NCBI RefSeq assembly: GCF_037977385.1
Contig: NZ_CP150277.1
Span: 496,001 to 560,000 of the forward strand
Reading direction: 5' to 3'
DNA from: Terribacillus sp. FSL K6-0262
GTDB lineage: Bacteria; Bacillota; Bacilli; Bacillales; Amphibacillaceae
DNA length: 64,000 nucleotides
Shown: piece by piece, positions 31,921 through 42,238 of the stretch
Layout of the letters: every line of letters starts with the position of its first letter
How positions within the stretch are numbered: position 1 is the first letter of the stretch
The notes under the pieces: model-generated
What the model was told of the DNA's origin: nothing
Database searches by the model: none
Seen by the model: the letters and a program-made list of their open reading frames with translations, nothing else
Position numbers and translations under genes: made by a program

Positions 31921-33288
31921 CTATTGTGGTAAAAATCCCATGAAGGCTGTTGCCAGCCCGAAATAAATCAAGATTGATATGATATCATTTATCGTCGTGA
32001 TAAAAGGACCCGAAGCGACGGCCGGGTCGATCTTCAGCTTATGCATGATGAGCGGAATAACAGCCCCAGCTAAAGTTGCTACTATTAAGGTCGAGAGGAT
32101 AGATAACCCGATAAGCAGCCCCAGGTAAAAACTTTTTTGCCATATGATTACCACCAATGTAATGATAATGCCGCAGATGACACCGTTAATGATGCCTGTC
32201 AGACCCTCTCTGATCACCATGCGCATTTTCCCTCTTTTTGCCACATCTCCCGTTGCCATGCCTCGTACTGCAACAGCTAGCGCTTGTGTACCCGTATTGC
32301 CGCCCATCCCCCCGATAACTGGGATGAAACTGGCAAGAATCGCAACTTTGCTGAGTGTATCTTCAAACTGACTTATCATGCTTGCCGTTATCATACCAAG
32401 GAATAGAAGTGCAATGAGCCACGGCAGCCGTTTACGGGCAGAAACGAAGGCACTGTCCTCCCCTCTTTCCGTATCACTGACACCGGCTAAACGACTGTAA
32501 TCCTCGTCTGCTTCTTCTTCCATGACATCCAGGATATCATCGACGGTAATGATGCCCAGGATATGGTTTTGAAAGTCAACGACCGGCAGCGCCAGGAAGT
32601 CATAATCGCGCACCATTTGCGCGACGTGCTCCTGATCATCCCCGACAGAGACACTGACGATCCTGTCACTCATCACTTCGGAAATGAGCCAGTCCTTCTC
32701 GGCTATGATCAGATTACGCAAGGAAATGACGCCTACCAATTTTTTATCTTGATCGACTACATACGTATAATAAATCGTTTCGGCATCCGGCGCTTCAGCC
32801 CGGAGATGCAGCATTGCTTCCCGCACTGTATCAGCCGCACTGACACTGACGAATTCCGTCGTCATGATACTTCCAGCTGTCTTATCTTCATAATGGAGCA
32901 GATGCTTTATTTCATCTGCTGCATCCTTTTCCATGATGGTGATGAAGCTTGCAACCTTATTTTTGTCCATTTCTTTCAGGATATCCACCGCATCGTCGGC
33001 TGACATCTCCGCCAATACTTGCGCCGCATACCTCGAGTACATCTCTGTGAAATAAATATCCGCATTCTCCTGATCGACATTTTCCATGATTTCCGCTGTT
33101 TCATCAGGTGACAGATAGGAATAAATCTGTTTACGGATTTCTTCAGGCTGTTCCTCGAACACGGCAGCCTGATCATACGGGTGCAGCTCTAGGTATTCTG
33201 CACGAAATTGATCGATCTGCTGATTGGCTAGTGCCTCCCTGATTTTATTTTGGTATAGTAAGATTTCTTGGTTTTCCAAATGATCCAT
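31921..33288 (-). CDS. mgtE: Magnesium transporter MgtE
   Basis: The start was set at MDHLENQEILLYQNKIREAL because AAGGAGG lies eight bases upstream; the product is 455 residues. It has the MgtE_N domain (about 30-130), two CBS domains (about 135-255, with the TTEFVSVSA and VVDFQNHILGIIT segments) and a five-helix membrane domain containing GNTGTQALAVAVRG, the MgtE signature. It is a Mg2+-gated channel of the cytoplasmic membrane. I find no M-box riboswitch in the short upstream region shared with the rodA-like gene. Confidence 0.93.
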   Translation of the reverse strand: MDHLENQEILLYQNKIREALANQQIDQFRAEYLELHPYDQAAVFEEQPEEIRKQIYSYLSPDETAEIMENVDQENADIYFTEMYSRYAAQVLAEMSADDAVDILKEMDKNKVASFITIMEKDAADEIKHLLHYEDKTAGSIMTTEFVSVSAADTVREAMLHLRAEAPDAETIYYTYVVDQDKKLVGVISLRNLIIAEKDWLISEVMSDRIVSVSVGDDQEHVAQMVRDYDFLALPVVDFQNHILGIITVDDILDVMEEEADEDYSRLAGVSDTERGEDSAFVSARKRLPWLIALLFLGMITASMISQFEDTLSKVAILASFIPVIGGMGGNTGTQALAVAVRGMATGDVAKRGKMRMVIREGLTGIINGVICGIIITLVVIIWQKSFYLGLLIGLSILSTLIVATLAGAVIPLIMHKLKIDPAVASGPFITTINDIISILIYFGLATAFMGFLPQ

Positions 33289-33518
33289 ACGCCTGCCTCC
33301 TTGCTTGCAAGAAATTTCAATAGTAAGTAACGTGCAGCAGTTTGTCAACGGAAAATATCCTATTTTATTAAAGGTTTAAGAAACTTTAATAGAGTACACT
33401 TAATTTATCGGTCATTTTGTTGTAAACTGTAACAAGATTATATTCCACTCATTTGCAAAATCTAATCGCTTTTTAAAGCAGCTAGAGATGCGGAAGGAAC
33501 GAAAGAAAGGTTTTGTGT

Positions 33519-34697
33519 ATGAATTCTAACAAATTTCGGTTAGATCTAACAATTATATTAGTATTGATACTGCTTGGTATCGTCTCTTCATTCACTTTAT
33601 ATGAGCTGCAGCCGACTCTATCAGGGATTGCAGCCCAGACCCAATATATGCCGCGGCAGATTATGTGGTACATTGTGGGAGGGGTTGTCATTGCTGTCAT
33701 GATGCTGCTTGACTACGACCGGCTCCGTCAGCTTGTATGGATTTTTTATGGAATCGGTATGGTTATGCTCCTTATGCTTTTCTTCCGATTCCCATCGGCC
33801 ATCATCAATGAAGCGAATGGTGCGACAAGCTGGTTCATCCTGCCTGGTATCGGCTCGATGCAGCCATCTGAATTCGTAAAGGTATTTGTCGTCATTGCTT
33901 TGGCGCATGTGATCATGTCCCATAATGAGAAAAATACGATCCGCACGAATAAATCGGACTTGTTCCTGCTTGGGAAACTGCTTGCCGTCGCACTGCCTCC
34001 GATGCTGTTGGTTGCGTCACAGCCTGACCTTGGCGGTTTCTTGGTATTGAGTGCCATCCTTGGTGCAACCATCCTGGTCTCTGGAATAAGCTGGCGGCTC
34101 CTTTTGACCATACTCGGGATTGTATTGGGTGCCGTTGCATTTCTTGTCATCCTGTCGTACATCTTCCCGAACCAAGTTGGTTCTTTCTTGCAGGAGACGA
34201 TCTTCAAGCACGTTGAAAGCCGCTTCCTAGGCTGGCTTTACCCAGAAAAGTACCCGGATTCCAGCTACCAGTACCGCTTGGGACTGATGGCGATCGGATC
34301 GGGGATACTATTCGGCAAAGGCGCTTCCAATTTCCAAGTATCCATTCCGGAGCGTCATACGGATTATATCTTCTCCGCTATCGCTGAGCAGTTTGGATTC
34401 ATCGGATCGGCGCTTGTCCTTTTCCTATTCTTCATCCTCATCTATCGGATGATCCAAGTAGGATTGGAAAGCAATGAACCGTTTGGAAGCTATCTTTCAG
34501 CAGGGTTCATCGGGATGTTCACCTACCAAATATTCCAGAATATCGGGATGTCGGTGGGACTGGTTCCGATTACAGGGCTTCCGCTCCCATTCCTCAGTTA
34601 CGGAGGAAGCTCGACACTTGCTTATATGATTGCAATCGGCATCGTGCTCAACATTCATTCCAGGACCCGGACATACATGTTCGAAACACAGAAATAA
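33519..34697 (+). CDS. RodA/FtsW/SpoVE-family peptidoglycan polymerase
   Basis: The 392-residue product has about ten membrane segments and the SEDS signatures: QPSEFVKVFVV, the ASQPDLGGFLVL region with the catalytic Asp, HTDYIFSAIAEQFGF and the PLPFLSYGGSSTLA block near the C-terminus. SEDS proteins polymerise glycan strands from lipid II with class B PBPs. The similarity pattern fits RodA rather than FtsW, but there is no partner PBP beside it, so the role (elongation or sporulation) is not fixed. I chose the ATG at 33519 over the TTG at 33513 because of spacing to the AGAAAGG site. Confidence 0.87.
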   Translation: MNSNKFRLDLTIILVLILLGIVSSFTLYELQPTLSGIAAQTQYMPRQIMWYIVGGVVIAVMMLLDYDRLRQLVWIFYGIGMVMLLMLFFRFPSAIINEANGATSWFILPGIGSMQPSEFVKVFVVIALAHVIMSHNEKNTIRTNKSDLFLLGKLLAVALPPMLLVASQPDLGGFLVLSAILGATILVSGISWRLLLTILGIVLGAVAFLVILSYIFPNQVGSFLQETIFKHVESRFLGWLYPEKYPDSSYQYRLGLMAIGSGILFGKGASNFQVSIPERHTDYIFSAIAEQFGFIGSALVLFLFFILIYRMIQVGLESNEPFGSYLSAGFIGMFTYQIFQNIGMSVGLVPITGLPLPFLSYGGSSTLAYMIAIGIVLNIHSRTRTYMFETQK

Positions 34698-34706
34698 GCC
34701 ATATGA

Positions 34707-34740
34707 AAAAAGGGAAAGCTACGTTAAGCTTTCCCTTTTT
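34707..34740 (+). terminator. Terminator of the rodA-like gene
   Basis: AAGGGAAAGCT and AGCTTTCCCTT form an 11-base stem with a six-base loop and a T run. Confidence 0.85.
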
Positions 34741-34757
34741 GTATAGGAGTGATAGAT

Positions 34758-35495
34758 ATGAAGATCGATTTTATCGGGGATGTTCATGGCTGCAACCTTG
34801 AGCTGCACGAGCTTTTTGATGAATTAGGTTATGAGCTGGAGGATGGACTGCCTGTTCACCCTGAAAATCGGCAGCCATTTTTCATTGGTGACTTGACTGA
34901 TCGCGGTCCCGATTCATTGGGCGTGATTGAACTCGTGTATCGGCTTGTTGAAGAAGGAATCGGCTATTATGTCCCAGGCAATCATTGTGATAAGCTTTAC
35001 CGATATTTGGTCGGGAATAATGTCCAAGTAAAGCACGGCTTGGAAACTACGGTGGCAGAACTGCAGAACAGTCCGCCGAACAAACGGCGAAAGCTGTCCA
35101 ATATGTTTATGCAGCTCTATAAAAAAGCTCCGCTTTACAAGCGGATTCCAGAACTTGGTGCTATTGCCGCGCATGCCGGAATCAAAGAGTCCTTGATCGG
35201 CAAAGAAGGGAAAAAAGTGAAAAGCTTTGTCCTTTATGGGGACACGACTGGGGAGATGGACGAGCTGGGCCGTCCGGTAAGATTGGATTGGGCCAAGCAT
35301 TATCATGGGGATGACTGGGTCATCTATGGCCATACTCCTGTTTTGGATGCCCGCATCATCCATCATACGATCAATATCGATACAGGCTGTGTATTCGGGA
35401 ACAAGCTGACTGCCTGCCGCTTCCCGGAACGCAGTCTGCACAGCGTTCCCTCGCAGCAGCCATTCGTCGAAGAGAAATTCCGCTCATTCGATTAG
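34758..35495 (+). CDS. prpE: Bis(5'-nucleosyl)-tetraphosphatase PrpE
   Basis: The 245-residue calcineurin-type phosphoesterase starts [19 protein letters not shown], with the metallophosphatase motifs [22 protein letters not shown] and YGHTPVLDA in order. PrpE hydrolyses Ap4A symmetrically and can act as a Ser/Thr phosphatase in spores. The start lies after AGGAGTG. The 3' end overlaps the convergent rluD-type gene by 12 bases. Order prpE, yjbO, nadK, yjbM matches B. subtilis. Confidence 0.92.
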   Translation: MKIDFIGDVHGCNLELHELFDELGYELEDGLPVHPENRQPFFIGDLTDRGPDSLGVIELVYRLVEEGIGYYVPGNHCDKLYRYLVGNNVQVKHGLETTVAELQNSPPNKRRKLSNMFMQLYKKAPLYKRIPELGAIAAHAGIKESLIGKEGKKVKSFVLYGDTTGEMDELGRPVRLDWAKHYHGDDWVIYGHTPVLDARIIHHTINIDTGCVFGNKLTACRFPERSLHSVPSQQPFVEEKFRSFD

Positions 35496-36347
35496 GAAAT
35501 CCTCCGGAATCGGGGAATGGAAAGTCAGCAGACGTTTCGTAAATGGATGGACAAAACGCAGCTGCTGGGAATGCAAAGCCTGCCGGTTGATGACGTTTGT
35601 CTTTCCGCCGTATAGTGTATCCCCAGCCAATGGATGACCAATGTTTGCCATATGGACGCGGATTTGATGTGTCCTCCCTGTGGCAAGCTTTACTTCCACC
35701 AGTGTATGGCGGTTGAAGGAAGCCTGGCGACGGAAGTATGTGACTGCCGTTTGTCCATCCGCTCTTACTTCCCGCTCGATGATCGAGCCTTCCTTCCTGC
35801 CGATCGGCCGATTTATCGTTCCTGAAGATTCTGTCATGGTGCCTTCCACCAGCGCAGCATAGGACCGCTGGATTTCCCCTTGCTTCTGATCAGCAGCCAA
35901 GAGCGTATGGGCATAACGATGCTTGGCCACCAGCATCAGTCCCGATGTATCACGATCCAATCTTGTCAGGATATGAACTGTATACGGCAGACCTTGTTCC
36001 TTATAGTGCCACAGCAAGCCATTGGCAATCGTACCTGACGGCTGGTTCATCGATGGAATCACCGCAACACCAGGCAACTTATCCAATACGAGTACATGCT
36101 CATCTTCATAGACGATCGGCAAATCCAGCGGCTCTGCCTCCATATAGGAACCTGCTTTTTCCTCTGGCAGCTCCACTTCCAAGCTATCACCTGCCTTGCC
36201 GACATGCCAAAGAGGCGCCGTCTGCTGGTTGAGCGTCACCAGCTTGGGCTCCTCCTTCAATGTTTTGAATAATCTTCTTGAAACTCCTTGGGACTTCAGG
36301 AAATCCTTGATGACGATCTCCTCAGCCAAGGTCCAGCTTAATTTCAT
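35484..36347 (-). CDS. yjbO: RluD-type pseudouridine synthase YjbO-like
   Basis: The 287-residue protein belongs to the RsuA/RluA family. Conserved blocks are the catalytic-Asp motif [18 protein letters not shown] (about residues 125-142), [20 protein letters not shown] and LYGG. It modifies uridines of 23S rRNA or other RNAs. The start codon abuts nadK by five bases, so the two, with yjbM, form one transcript. Confidence 0.9.
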   Translation of the reverse strand: MKLSWTLAEEIVIKDFLKSQGVSRRLFKTLKEEPKLVTLNQQTAPLWHVGKAGDSLEVELPEEKAGSYMEAEPLDLPIVYEDEHVLVLDKLPGVAVIPSMNQPSGTIANGLLWHYKEQGLPYTVHILTRLDRDTSGLMLVAKHRYAHTLLAADQKQGEIQRSYAALVEGTMTESSGTINRPIGRKEGSIIEREVRADGQTAVTYFRRQASFNRHTLVEVKLATGRTHQIRVHMANIGHPLAGDTLYGGKTNVINRQALHSQQLRFVHPFTKRLLTFHSPIPEDFLIE

Positions 36348-36352
36348 ATTGT

Positions 36353-37150
36353 CTACCTCTTATCTGCAATGAATGAGTCATGCACCCGTTTCCAGAATGG
36401 AAATGGCCGGAAGCGGGCAAAACGGACACGCTGCTTCGCGACCGAGCAGGTGATCGATTCGATATCCGAATGATTTTCGGTCATATGATCGATGGCAATC
36501 AGGAAACTTTTATCCAATGTCGGCCGGAGCGTACAAGGATGATGGCTCGGCAAAATAAGCGGGGAACCGATCGTCCGGAACACACGGTTATTGATGGAAG
36601 CAAGCTCCGTCACTTGGATCGATGCCAAGGAAGGATGGATGATGGCTCCATTAAGCGCTTTATTATAGGCTGTACTTCCGGAAGGCGTCGAAATGACGAG
36701 TCCATCTCCCCGGAATGTTTCAAAATGCTCGCCTTTGATCGATACATCAAGGACAACCGAACCATCTGGTGTCTTGACGGAACATTCATTCAATGCCAGA
36801 TGCTCGTCCACTCTCCCATCCTTGTGGGTGATGGAAATGTCGAGCAGCGGATATTCCACGATGTGGTATGGTTTGTTGGCAATCTGCAGCAGCAGCTTTT
36901 CCAATTCTTCCGGTACCCAATCGGCATAGAACCCCAAATGACCGGTATGGATCCCGATGAATGCCGTGCTGTCCAGCCGATGGACATATGTATGGAAATT
37001 CTCAAGGAAAGTGCCGTCTCCACCGACGGATATCGCAAGATCAGGCTCCTTCTCATCGTACTCGAAATTGAAATGAGCCAAATGTTCGACAATCGTTTCT
37101 TTGATGCGGTCCGACTTCTCATCTCCCCGTGACAGAACCGTATATTTCAT
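36353..37150 (-). CDS. nadK: NAD kinase
   Basis: The start was set at [14 protein letters not shown], since GGGGTG lies eight bases upstream; the product is 265 residues. The GGDGTFL motif (about residues 46-52) and the [26 protein letters not shown] and PLILPS segments are those of ATP-dependent NAD kinases, which make NADP. It sits between the RelQ-type synthetase gene and yjbO in one operon. Confidence 0.95.
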   Translation of the reverse strand: MKYTVLSRGDEKSDRIKETIVEHLAHFNFEYDEKEPDLAISVGGDGTFLENFHTYVHRLDSTAFIGIHTGHLGFYADWVPEELEKLLLQIANKPYHIVEYPLLDISITHKDGRVDEHLALNECSVKTPDGSVVLDVSIKGEHFETFRGDGLVISTPSGSTAYNKALNGAIIHPSLASIQVTELASINNRVFRTIGSPLILPSHHPCTLRPTLDKSFLIAIDHMTENHSDIESITCSVAKQRVRFARFRPFPFWKRVHDSFIADKR

Positions 37151-37164
37151 CCCTGCTAACACCC

Positions 37165-37794
37165 CTATTTATGCTTTTTGATTTGCTGCTGATCATGATA
37201 AATCCGCTGTGCTTCCTGCACTTCATCCCGGATTTTGGACATTTCCTCATCCAGCCGGAATGCAGCTTCAGCGGCTCTTTTCAATCTTGTCTTCAATTCA
37301 GATGGTATCTGGCCATCGTATTTATAATTGAGGGAATGCTCATTTGTAGCCCAGAAGTTCATTGCAAGTGTACGGATTTGAATTTCGGCAAGTACTTTCT
37401 TTTCTCCATGGATCGTTTCAACCGGATATTCGATGATCATATGATAGGAACGGTATCCGCTTTCCTTCGTTTCCACGATATAGTCGATTTCATTGACGAT
37501 TTTGAAATCATTGCGTGCTTTTAGCATGCCCACAACCGTGTAGATGTCATCAACGAACTGTGTCACGATCCGCAGCCCTGCAATATCCTGTATTTCCTGA
37601 TGCAGTGCATCGACTGTGACCTGCTTATTCGCTGCTTTTTGGAGAATACTTCGTATCGGTTTCACCCGTCCGGTGATGAACTCAATGGGAGAATGACGTG
37701 ATTCATTTTCGAATTGAGCACGCATCCCCTTCAGCTTCACTTTCAGTTCTTCTACTACCTGTACATATGGTGCTAAAAATACTTCCCAATTCAT
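37165..37794 (-). CDS. sasB: Small alarmone synthetase (GTP pyrophosphokinase), RelQ/SasB type
   Basis: The 209-residue product is a stand-alone RelA_SpoT synthetase domain with [46 protein letters not shown] and the [18 protein letters not shown] segment. RelQ (YjbM) makes (p)ppGpp and related alarmones and is allosterically controlled by pppGpp. It is the first gene of the operon with nadK and yjbO. There is no hydrolase domain, consistent with the family. Confidence 0.93.
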   Translation of the reverse strand: MNWEVFLAPYVQVVEELKVKLKGMRAQFENESRHSPIEFITGRVKPIRSILQKAANKQVTVDALHQEIQDIAGLRIVTQFVDDIYTVVGMLKARNDFKIVNEIDYIVETKESGYRSYHMIIEYPVETIHGEKKVLAEIQIRTLAMNFWATNEHSLNYKYDGQIPSELKTRLKRAAEAAFRLDEEMSKIRDEVQEAQRIYHDQQQIKKHK

Positions 37795-37925
37795 GCTCTA
37801 CATAGCCCCTTTTCTTACCAGCAGCGTCTAGTTGTTCCAGATGCATTCTATCTGCTTTCAGTGTATCATAAAAGCAGCTTGGCATTACAATCGAAAACAC
37901 AGATGTTCGCGCAGGGGGTATCAGT

Positions 37926-38504
37926 ATGCCGCAAGAAATCGAAATCGAATTCAAGAATCTGCTCACGGAAGCGGAATTCAAGAAACTATATCATGCATTG
38001 GAAATGGAAAGCGCACCTGTCATCCAGCAGGTCAACCATTATTTCGAAACAAAGGACTTTCAGTTGAAACAACAAGGATCCGCCTTGCGGATAAGGGAAA
38101 AAAACGGGAGATTTCAATCCACGCTGAAACAGCCGCAAGGAGATGGGCTGCTGGAAACGCATGATGATTTGACGGAGGAGCAAGCCAAAGCATGGCTGCA
38201 AGGGCAAATCACGCTTGGCCCTGATATCAGCAAGCAGCTCAAGGAAATGGACATATCCGCTGCTGAATTGAATTATGGCGGCTCCCTGGAGACTATCCGG
38301 CGGGAGAAATCATATAATGATACCACGATTGTCCTTGATAAAAGCATCTATGGTGACACCGTCGATTACGAATTGGAGCTGGAAGCCAGCAGCTATAAGC
38401 ATGGGGAGAATGTGTTCCAAACTCTTCTTGACGCTCACGGCATAGGGAAGCGAAAGACGCCGAACAAGATCCAGCGCTTCTATGACAGCCTCCAAAACAG
38501 ATAA
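37926..38504 (+). CDS. yjbK: CYTH-domain protein YjbK-like
   Basis: The 192-residue protein starts MPQEIEIEFKNLLTEAEFKK. The ExExK motif (EIEIEFK, residues 4-10) is the CYTH hallmark, and strands with Arg/Lys/Glu residues that line the tunnel follow (ALRIREKNGR, STLKQP, YELELEAS). Such enzymes bind triphosphates and divalent metal. The gene is divergent from the alarmone synthetase gene, as in B. subtilis, where yjbK is thought to act on phosphate compounds. Confidence 0.88.
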   Translation: MPQEIEIEFKNLLTEAEFKKLYHALEMESAPVIQQVNHYFETKDFQLKQQGSALRIREKNGRFQSTLKQPQGDGLLETHDDLTEEQAKAWLQGQITLGPDISKQLKEMDISAAELNYGGSLETIRREKSYNDTTIVLDKSIYGDTVDYELELEASSYKHGENVFQTLLDAHGIGKRKTPNKIQRFYDSLQNR

Positions 38505-38603
38505 GTTGCCCAATCCAATGGCAGCCTGCTAAAATGAATTACAGTCAACCCCATATAGGGCAGATGTTATGTTGATTGCTCTTTGCATTAGAAAGGAAGA
38601 ATC

Positions 38604-39005
38604 ATGAATCAAGCTGAAACATTATATGATGGTATTGGCGGACAGGCAGCATTGGAACGCCTGGTGGATGCCTTCTACCGACGAGTGGCAGTGGATCCGG
38701 ATTTAAAGCCGATTTTCCCGGAAGATTTGACGGAGACCCGCCGCAAACAACAGCAGTTCCTGACACAATTCTTAGGCGGGCCGCCGCTCTATACAGAAGA
38801 GCATGGTCATCCGAAGCTAAGATATCGGCACCTCCCTTTCAAAATCACACCTACGCGTAAGGATGCATGGCTTTCCTGCATGGCAGCTGCCCTCGCGGAA
38901 ACTGACATAGAGGAACCTTATAAAAGCATAATCTTTGAACGACTTGCGCTTACCGCACATCATATGATGAACACACCAGACGAAGAGAAAGGAGAATCGA
39001 TATGA
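38604..39005 (+). CDS. yjbI: Group II truncated hemoglobin, YjbI-like
   Basis: The 133-residue globin starts with LYDGIGGQAALERLVDAFYR and has the proximal His in PKLRYRHLPFKITPTRKDAW and Trp in DAWLSCMAAAL. Group II truncated globins share these positions. YjbI has been linked to YjbH (SpxH) and to protection of the TasA matrix from oxidation. The gene overlaps spxH by four bases, so the two proteins are co-made. Confidence 0.9.
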   Translation: MNQAETLYDGIGGQAALERLVDAFYRRVAVDPDLKPIFPEDLTETRRKQQQFLTQFLGGPPLYTEEHGHPKLRYRHLPFKITPTRKDAWLSCMAAALAETDIEEPYKSIIFERLALTAHHMMNTPDEEKGESI

Positions 39006-39880
39006 GCTGGGAATCTTCCAATTCAAAACAGCAAAGGCTTGAGGATGACTGTGGCGGATTTTGCGGGCTGTTTCCTTCCTCAAAGAAACCCGTGGAGATT
39101 TACGTTTTTATCGATCCGCTTTGCGAAGATTGCTGGTCACTCGAGCCTTTTCTCAAGAAACTAACAATGGAATATGGACAATACTTCACTTTGCGTACCA
39201 TATTGACCGGCGATTATCAGCCGCTTGTACGCGAACGGAATGAATGCACGTACCCGAAGGCTGTCCTGCAGCCCGATAATATTTTATGGAATAATGCCGT
39301 TTCCTTCCCGTGGCGGACTTCACTTGCAATAAAAGCAGCAGAGCTGCAAGGAAGAAAAGCCGGCACCCGCTTCCTGCGGACGATCCAGGAAGCATTGTTC
39401 CTGAACAAGCAAGATATCACAGCGGATGAGATCCTGATCGAATGCGCTAAAATCGCTGAACTTGATTTGGAGGAGTTTCGCGAGGATATGTACTCCCCAT
39501 CAGCGAAGAAAGCATTCCAATGCGATGTGAAGCTGACGAAGGAATTGGAAATCGACGAATCCCCCTCCATCGTATTCTTCAATGAATCCGAGGAAGATTC
39601 CGGTATCAAGATTTCCGGTTTGTATAGTTACGACGTGTATGTCACCGTCCTGCACCAGATGCTGCAAAGAGACCCGCAGCCGGCAGAGAAGCCCCCTGTG
39701 GAGGAATTCCTCTCCAGCTATAAATTTGTCGGCAGCAGGGAGATTTCATTGATCTATGACTGGACGAATGCCCAGACAGAAAAGGAAATGAAAAAGCTGC
39801 AATTGAAACAAATGGTCGAACGAATCCCCATCCAACATGATACTTTCTGGAAATATAATATTACTTCAAAAGCTGAATAA
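39002..39880 (+). CDS. spxH: Spx-degradation adaptor SpxH (YjbH)
   Basis: The 292-residue protein starts with a Cys-bearing leader (LEDDCGGFCGLFP) followed by a DsbA-like thioredoxin fold with the CEDC motif in IDPLCEDCWSLEPF. The C-terminal half carries the long helical extension typical of YjbH. SpxH presents Spx to ClpXP, and its own Zn/Cys head senses stress. The target spx lies 7 kb away, and mecA sits beside it, so three parts of the Spx/Clp circuit are close together. Confidence 0.9.
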   Translation: MSWESSNSKQQRLEDDCGGFCGLFPSSKKPVEIYVFIDPLCEDCWSLEPFLKKLTMEYGQYFTLRTILTGDYQPLVRERNECTYPKAVLQPDNILWNNAVSFPWRTSLAIKAAELQGRKAGTRFLRTIQEALFLNKQDITADEILIECAKIAELDLEEFREDMYSPSAKKAFQCDVKLTKELEIDESPSIVFFNESEEDSGIKISGLYSYDVYVTVLHQMLQRDPQPAEKPPVEEFLSSYKFVGSREISLIYDWTNAQTEKEMKKLQLKQMVERIPIQHDTFWKYNITSKAE

Positions 39881-39902
39881 CGTTTTGCTGCACTCATTCC
39901 TG

Positions 39903-39931
39903 ACAGCCGTACACTCGTGCGGCTGTTTTTC
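39903..39931 (+). terminator. Terminator of yjbI-spxH
   Basis: ACAGCCG and CGGCTGT form a stem with a nine-base loop followed by TTTTT. Confidence 0.7.
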
Positions 39932-39978
39932 GATGGCTGGAAACGGTCGAAGATCGGCATGCATCGGAAAGCTTCGAC

Positions 39979-40251
39979 TTAAAGTTTCCGGTCAACTGGC
40001 ACTTCCGGCATCGTTTCATGGTATTCCATCAATTCAAGCTGAAAACCACCTCCCAGAACACGCTTTAGAGCGCCTGTGAGGCAGTGGATGACCGGAAGCT
40101 GCCTCCTTATAATGGCGGGAGAAAAGCATCCCACGGGTACCTGAATGGCCATCCATGGTATGTACGCAGACAAGGCTTGTCCAACATCAGCATCCTTCCC
40201 CCTCCAATGAAACAGCAGCGTCACAATTCCAGTCCCTGATACAGGAGCCAA
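39979..40251 (-). CDS. Doubtful 90-residue open frame
   Basis: The frame encodes MAPVSGTGIVTLLFHWRGKD and a hydrophobic, His-containing middle. A terminator hairpin (40255-40284) lies immediately upstream on both strands, there is no clear promoter and no strong ribosome binding site, though a GTG in VTLLFHW could be the true start. It is listed only because the region of about 600 bases between 39931 and 40490 holds nothing better. Confidence 0.2.
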   Translation of the reverse strand: MAPVSGTGIVTLLFHWRGKDADVGQALSAYIPWMAIQVPVGCFSPAIIRRQLPVIHCLTGALKRVLGGGFQLELMEYHETMPEVPVDRKL

Positions 40252-40254
40252 TAC

Positions 40255-40284
40255 AAAAAGGCCTGCCTAATGGCAGACCTTTTT
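40255..40284 (+). terminator. Hairpin terminator in the spxH-IS gap
   Basis: AAAAAGG, CCTGCC/GGCAGA and CCTTTTT form an interrupted stem with A and T runs. It could end transcripts from either direction. The 40285-40490 stretch that follows is AT-rich and gene-free and should hold the promoter of the next gene. Confidence 0.6.
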
Positions 40285-40491
40285 GCATGTATAACTTCTA
40301 CTGAGGGGATGGGAGAACAATAATCCAAACAAAGGGGACTTGTTTGTGATGTTTCTCACAAATATAATGTACCAAATATACGATGGAATAGCAACTATTA
40401 TGTGCACATTTTCACAAAAAAGTCACAAGCTCGTTTAGTCTAGTCTTTCATATGGCTGCATAAAGTGTTGGTAGTCGGAGGTGTTGTTATC

Positions 40492-40677
40492 ATGAGAGGA
40501 ATCGGCATCCTATTGATCGCCTGTGTCATTTTTGCTTTATGTTTCAATATTCTCGGCCTGCTTCATCTCGTATCCATGCTCATCACTTTGCCTGTATTAT
40601 TTTTATCGCTGCTTGCCGCTTGCTATTTCTTTACCCGAAAAAGAACATACAAAGGCATAAAAAAACCGACGCGATAG
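40492..40677 (+). CDS. Small two-helix membrane protein
   Basis: The 61-residue product starts MRGIGILLIACVIFALCFNI after a GGAGGTG site and has two hydrophobic segments and a basic tail (TRKRTYKGIKKPTR). The stop codon lies inside the hairpin in which the insertion sequence sits. No family is recognised. Confidence 0.6.
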   Translation: MRGIGILLIACVIFALCFNILGLLHLVSMLITLPVLFLSLLAACYFFTRKRTYKGIKKPTR

Positions 40678-40686
40678 CGTCGGTTC
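40665..40686. repeat. Left copy of a 22-bp direct repeat flanking the IS
   Basis: The 20-base palindrome ACCGACGCGATAGCGTCGGT plus TC is present here and again at 42239-42260. On the minus strand this copy is followed by a T run, so it is a terminator. Together the copies look like a target duplication made by the insertion sequence. Confidence 0.75.
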
Positions 40687-42238
40687 AGATTGTAGAGAAA
40701 TCCCAGTTTCTCTACAATCTTTTTTTATTCGATACTCTTCTGCTTTCTTTAAAGGGCTGTTTTATAAAAAAGATAGCCAGCCACCTACCTATCCTAGCTT
40801 TGCTAGGTGGTTGGCTATCTTTTTTATGTTCTGACAGGTCGCTGTCATCAGCGCCTGTTCCTGCACTTTTTCTCTTCCTCGTAACCTACAATAGCGAAGC
40901 CCGTGGAGTTGTTTCGCATCCGCAAAGCTTCGCTCTATCGTTTCTTTTCGCAATTTATATAATAACTTTCCTGAGTGGCTCAGGCGATTTTCCCGCACCC
41001 AATCTTTACTACCTTCCCAAACATGCCTTGTGATAACTTTTCGATGATTTCTTGATTTCGTACATGTGGCCAACAGTGGGCAAGCAGTACATTGTTTAGG
41101 GTCAGATGCGTATTCTTTATACCCTTCTCGATTTGTTGTTCGCAGAGGTAATGTTTGTCCGTTTGGACAAACATAATGATCTTTCTCTGGGACATACTTG
41201 AACTTCCATTTAGGCATTAATCCTTTAGTAGGATGAAAACGTCGGTGACCGATGACAGCGAAAATATTCTGTTCATTCAAGGCGTGACAGATTGGCGTAG
41301 TGAGATAACCGGAGTCCAGAGCGACAGCTTCCACATCAAAATTAAAGCGTTCCTTCTGTCGTTCAAGGCGCTCCAAATAAGGCCGTGAATCGTGCACATT
41401 TCCGGCCGTGACATGGACATCGGTAATAATATTATATTTCATATCCGTAGTTCTATGATCTAAGTAGAAAAAGCCTTCAGGCTTTCCTTCTCGATACATA
41501 TAGCCACTCTCTGGATCAGTCGTGCTTTCTTTCACTACTTTCGTTTCTGTCACCTCCTCTCGTGACTTTAAAGCTTTTTTCCTTGTTTTGTACGTTCTTC
41601 TTGGATTGCTTTATCCAATTCTTCCTGATATGAACGAGTAGCTTCCTGTACTTCCTTCTTGATGAACTTTCTTTTATTCGCATTGGCTTTTAAGTGGGTG
41701 GAATCAGTGAATAAGACGCGTCCTCCAACCATACGATGCTTCATTGCCTGTTCTACAATTTCATCAAAGATTTGTTGGAAGATATCTGTGCCCTTGAATC
41801 GATTACAACGATTCCAGCTTATTGTAGAGTGGTGAGGGACTGGGTCCGTGAGTTTAAGTCCTAAAAACCAACGGTAAGCAATGTTTGTCTGGATTTCTTT
41901 CTCTAATTGCCTTTCGGAACGGATACCGAAAAGGTAGCCGATAAAGATCATTTTAAAGAGGACAAGAGGATCTAGGGAAGGACGGCCATTGTCCGCCGAA
42001 TAATAAGGACGAACTTTTTCACGGATGAAGGAGAAATCTATGTGGGTTTCTATCTTACGCAATAGGTGGTTTTCAGGGACAAGTTCTTCTATAGTTACGA
42101 TTTCAAGAGCTGTTTGGTCATTCTCTCTGGAATTTAACATCTTGGCACCGCCTTTTAGTCGTTTCTTCTATTATAAAAAAGTAAGAAAAAGAAGTGAACT
42201 CAAAATAAAAAGGCTGTCGAGACTTTCTCGACAGCCTG
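40687..42238 (-). mobile_element. IS1182-like insertion sequence in a terminator hairpin
   Basis: The 1,552-base element has imperfect terminal inverted repeats: GATTGTAGAGAAA at 40688-40700 corresponds to GGCTGTCGAGAAA (read on the minus strand from 42236). Each end is itself a hairpin followed by a T run pointing into the element. It is flanked by two identical 22-bp copies of a hairpin. A further large hairpin near 40771-40825 closes the transposase transcript. The transposase fills the centre. Confidence 0.75.
40789..42140 (-). pseudogene. IS1182-family DDE transposase in two frames
   Basis: The N-terminal frame (42140 to 41568, 190 residues) contains the DUF772-type region and the first catalytic Asp in FTDSTHLKANANK. 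The second frame (41553 to 40789, 254 residues) has the Asp in VALDSGYLT, the Zn-like CPNG/CTACP region and the Glu in KETIERSFADAK. The frames are joined near A AAA AAG (minus strand, about 41576-41582): a -1 slip there gives GKKALKSREEVTETK, as in intact relatives. Either programmed frameshifting makes one 444-residue transposase, or a single-base change has inactivated it. Confidence 0.8.

Noticed and set aside
33289..33518. M-box magnesium riboswitch before mgtE
   Set aside because: The short region shared with the divergent rodA-like gene lacks the conserved M-box blocks.
39979..40251. A confident protein-coding gene
   Set aside because: A terminator lies directly upstream and there is no clear ribosome binding site or promoter; kept only as a low-confidence entry.
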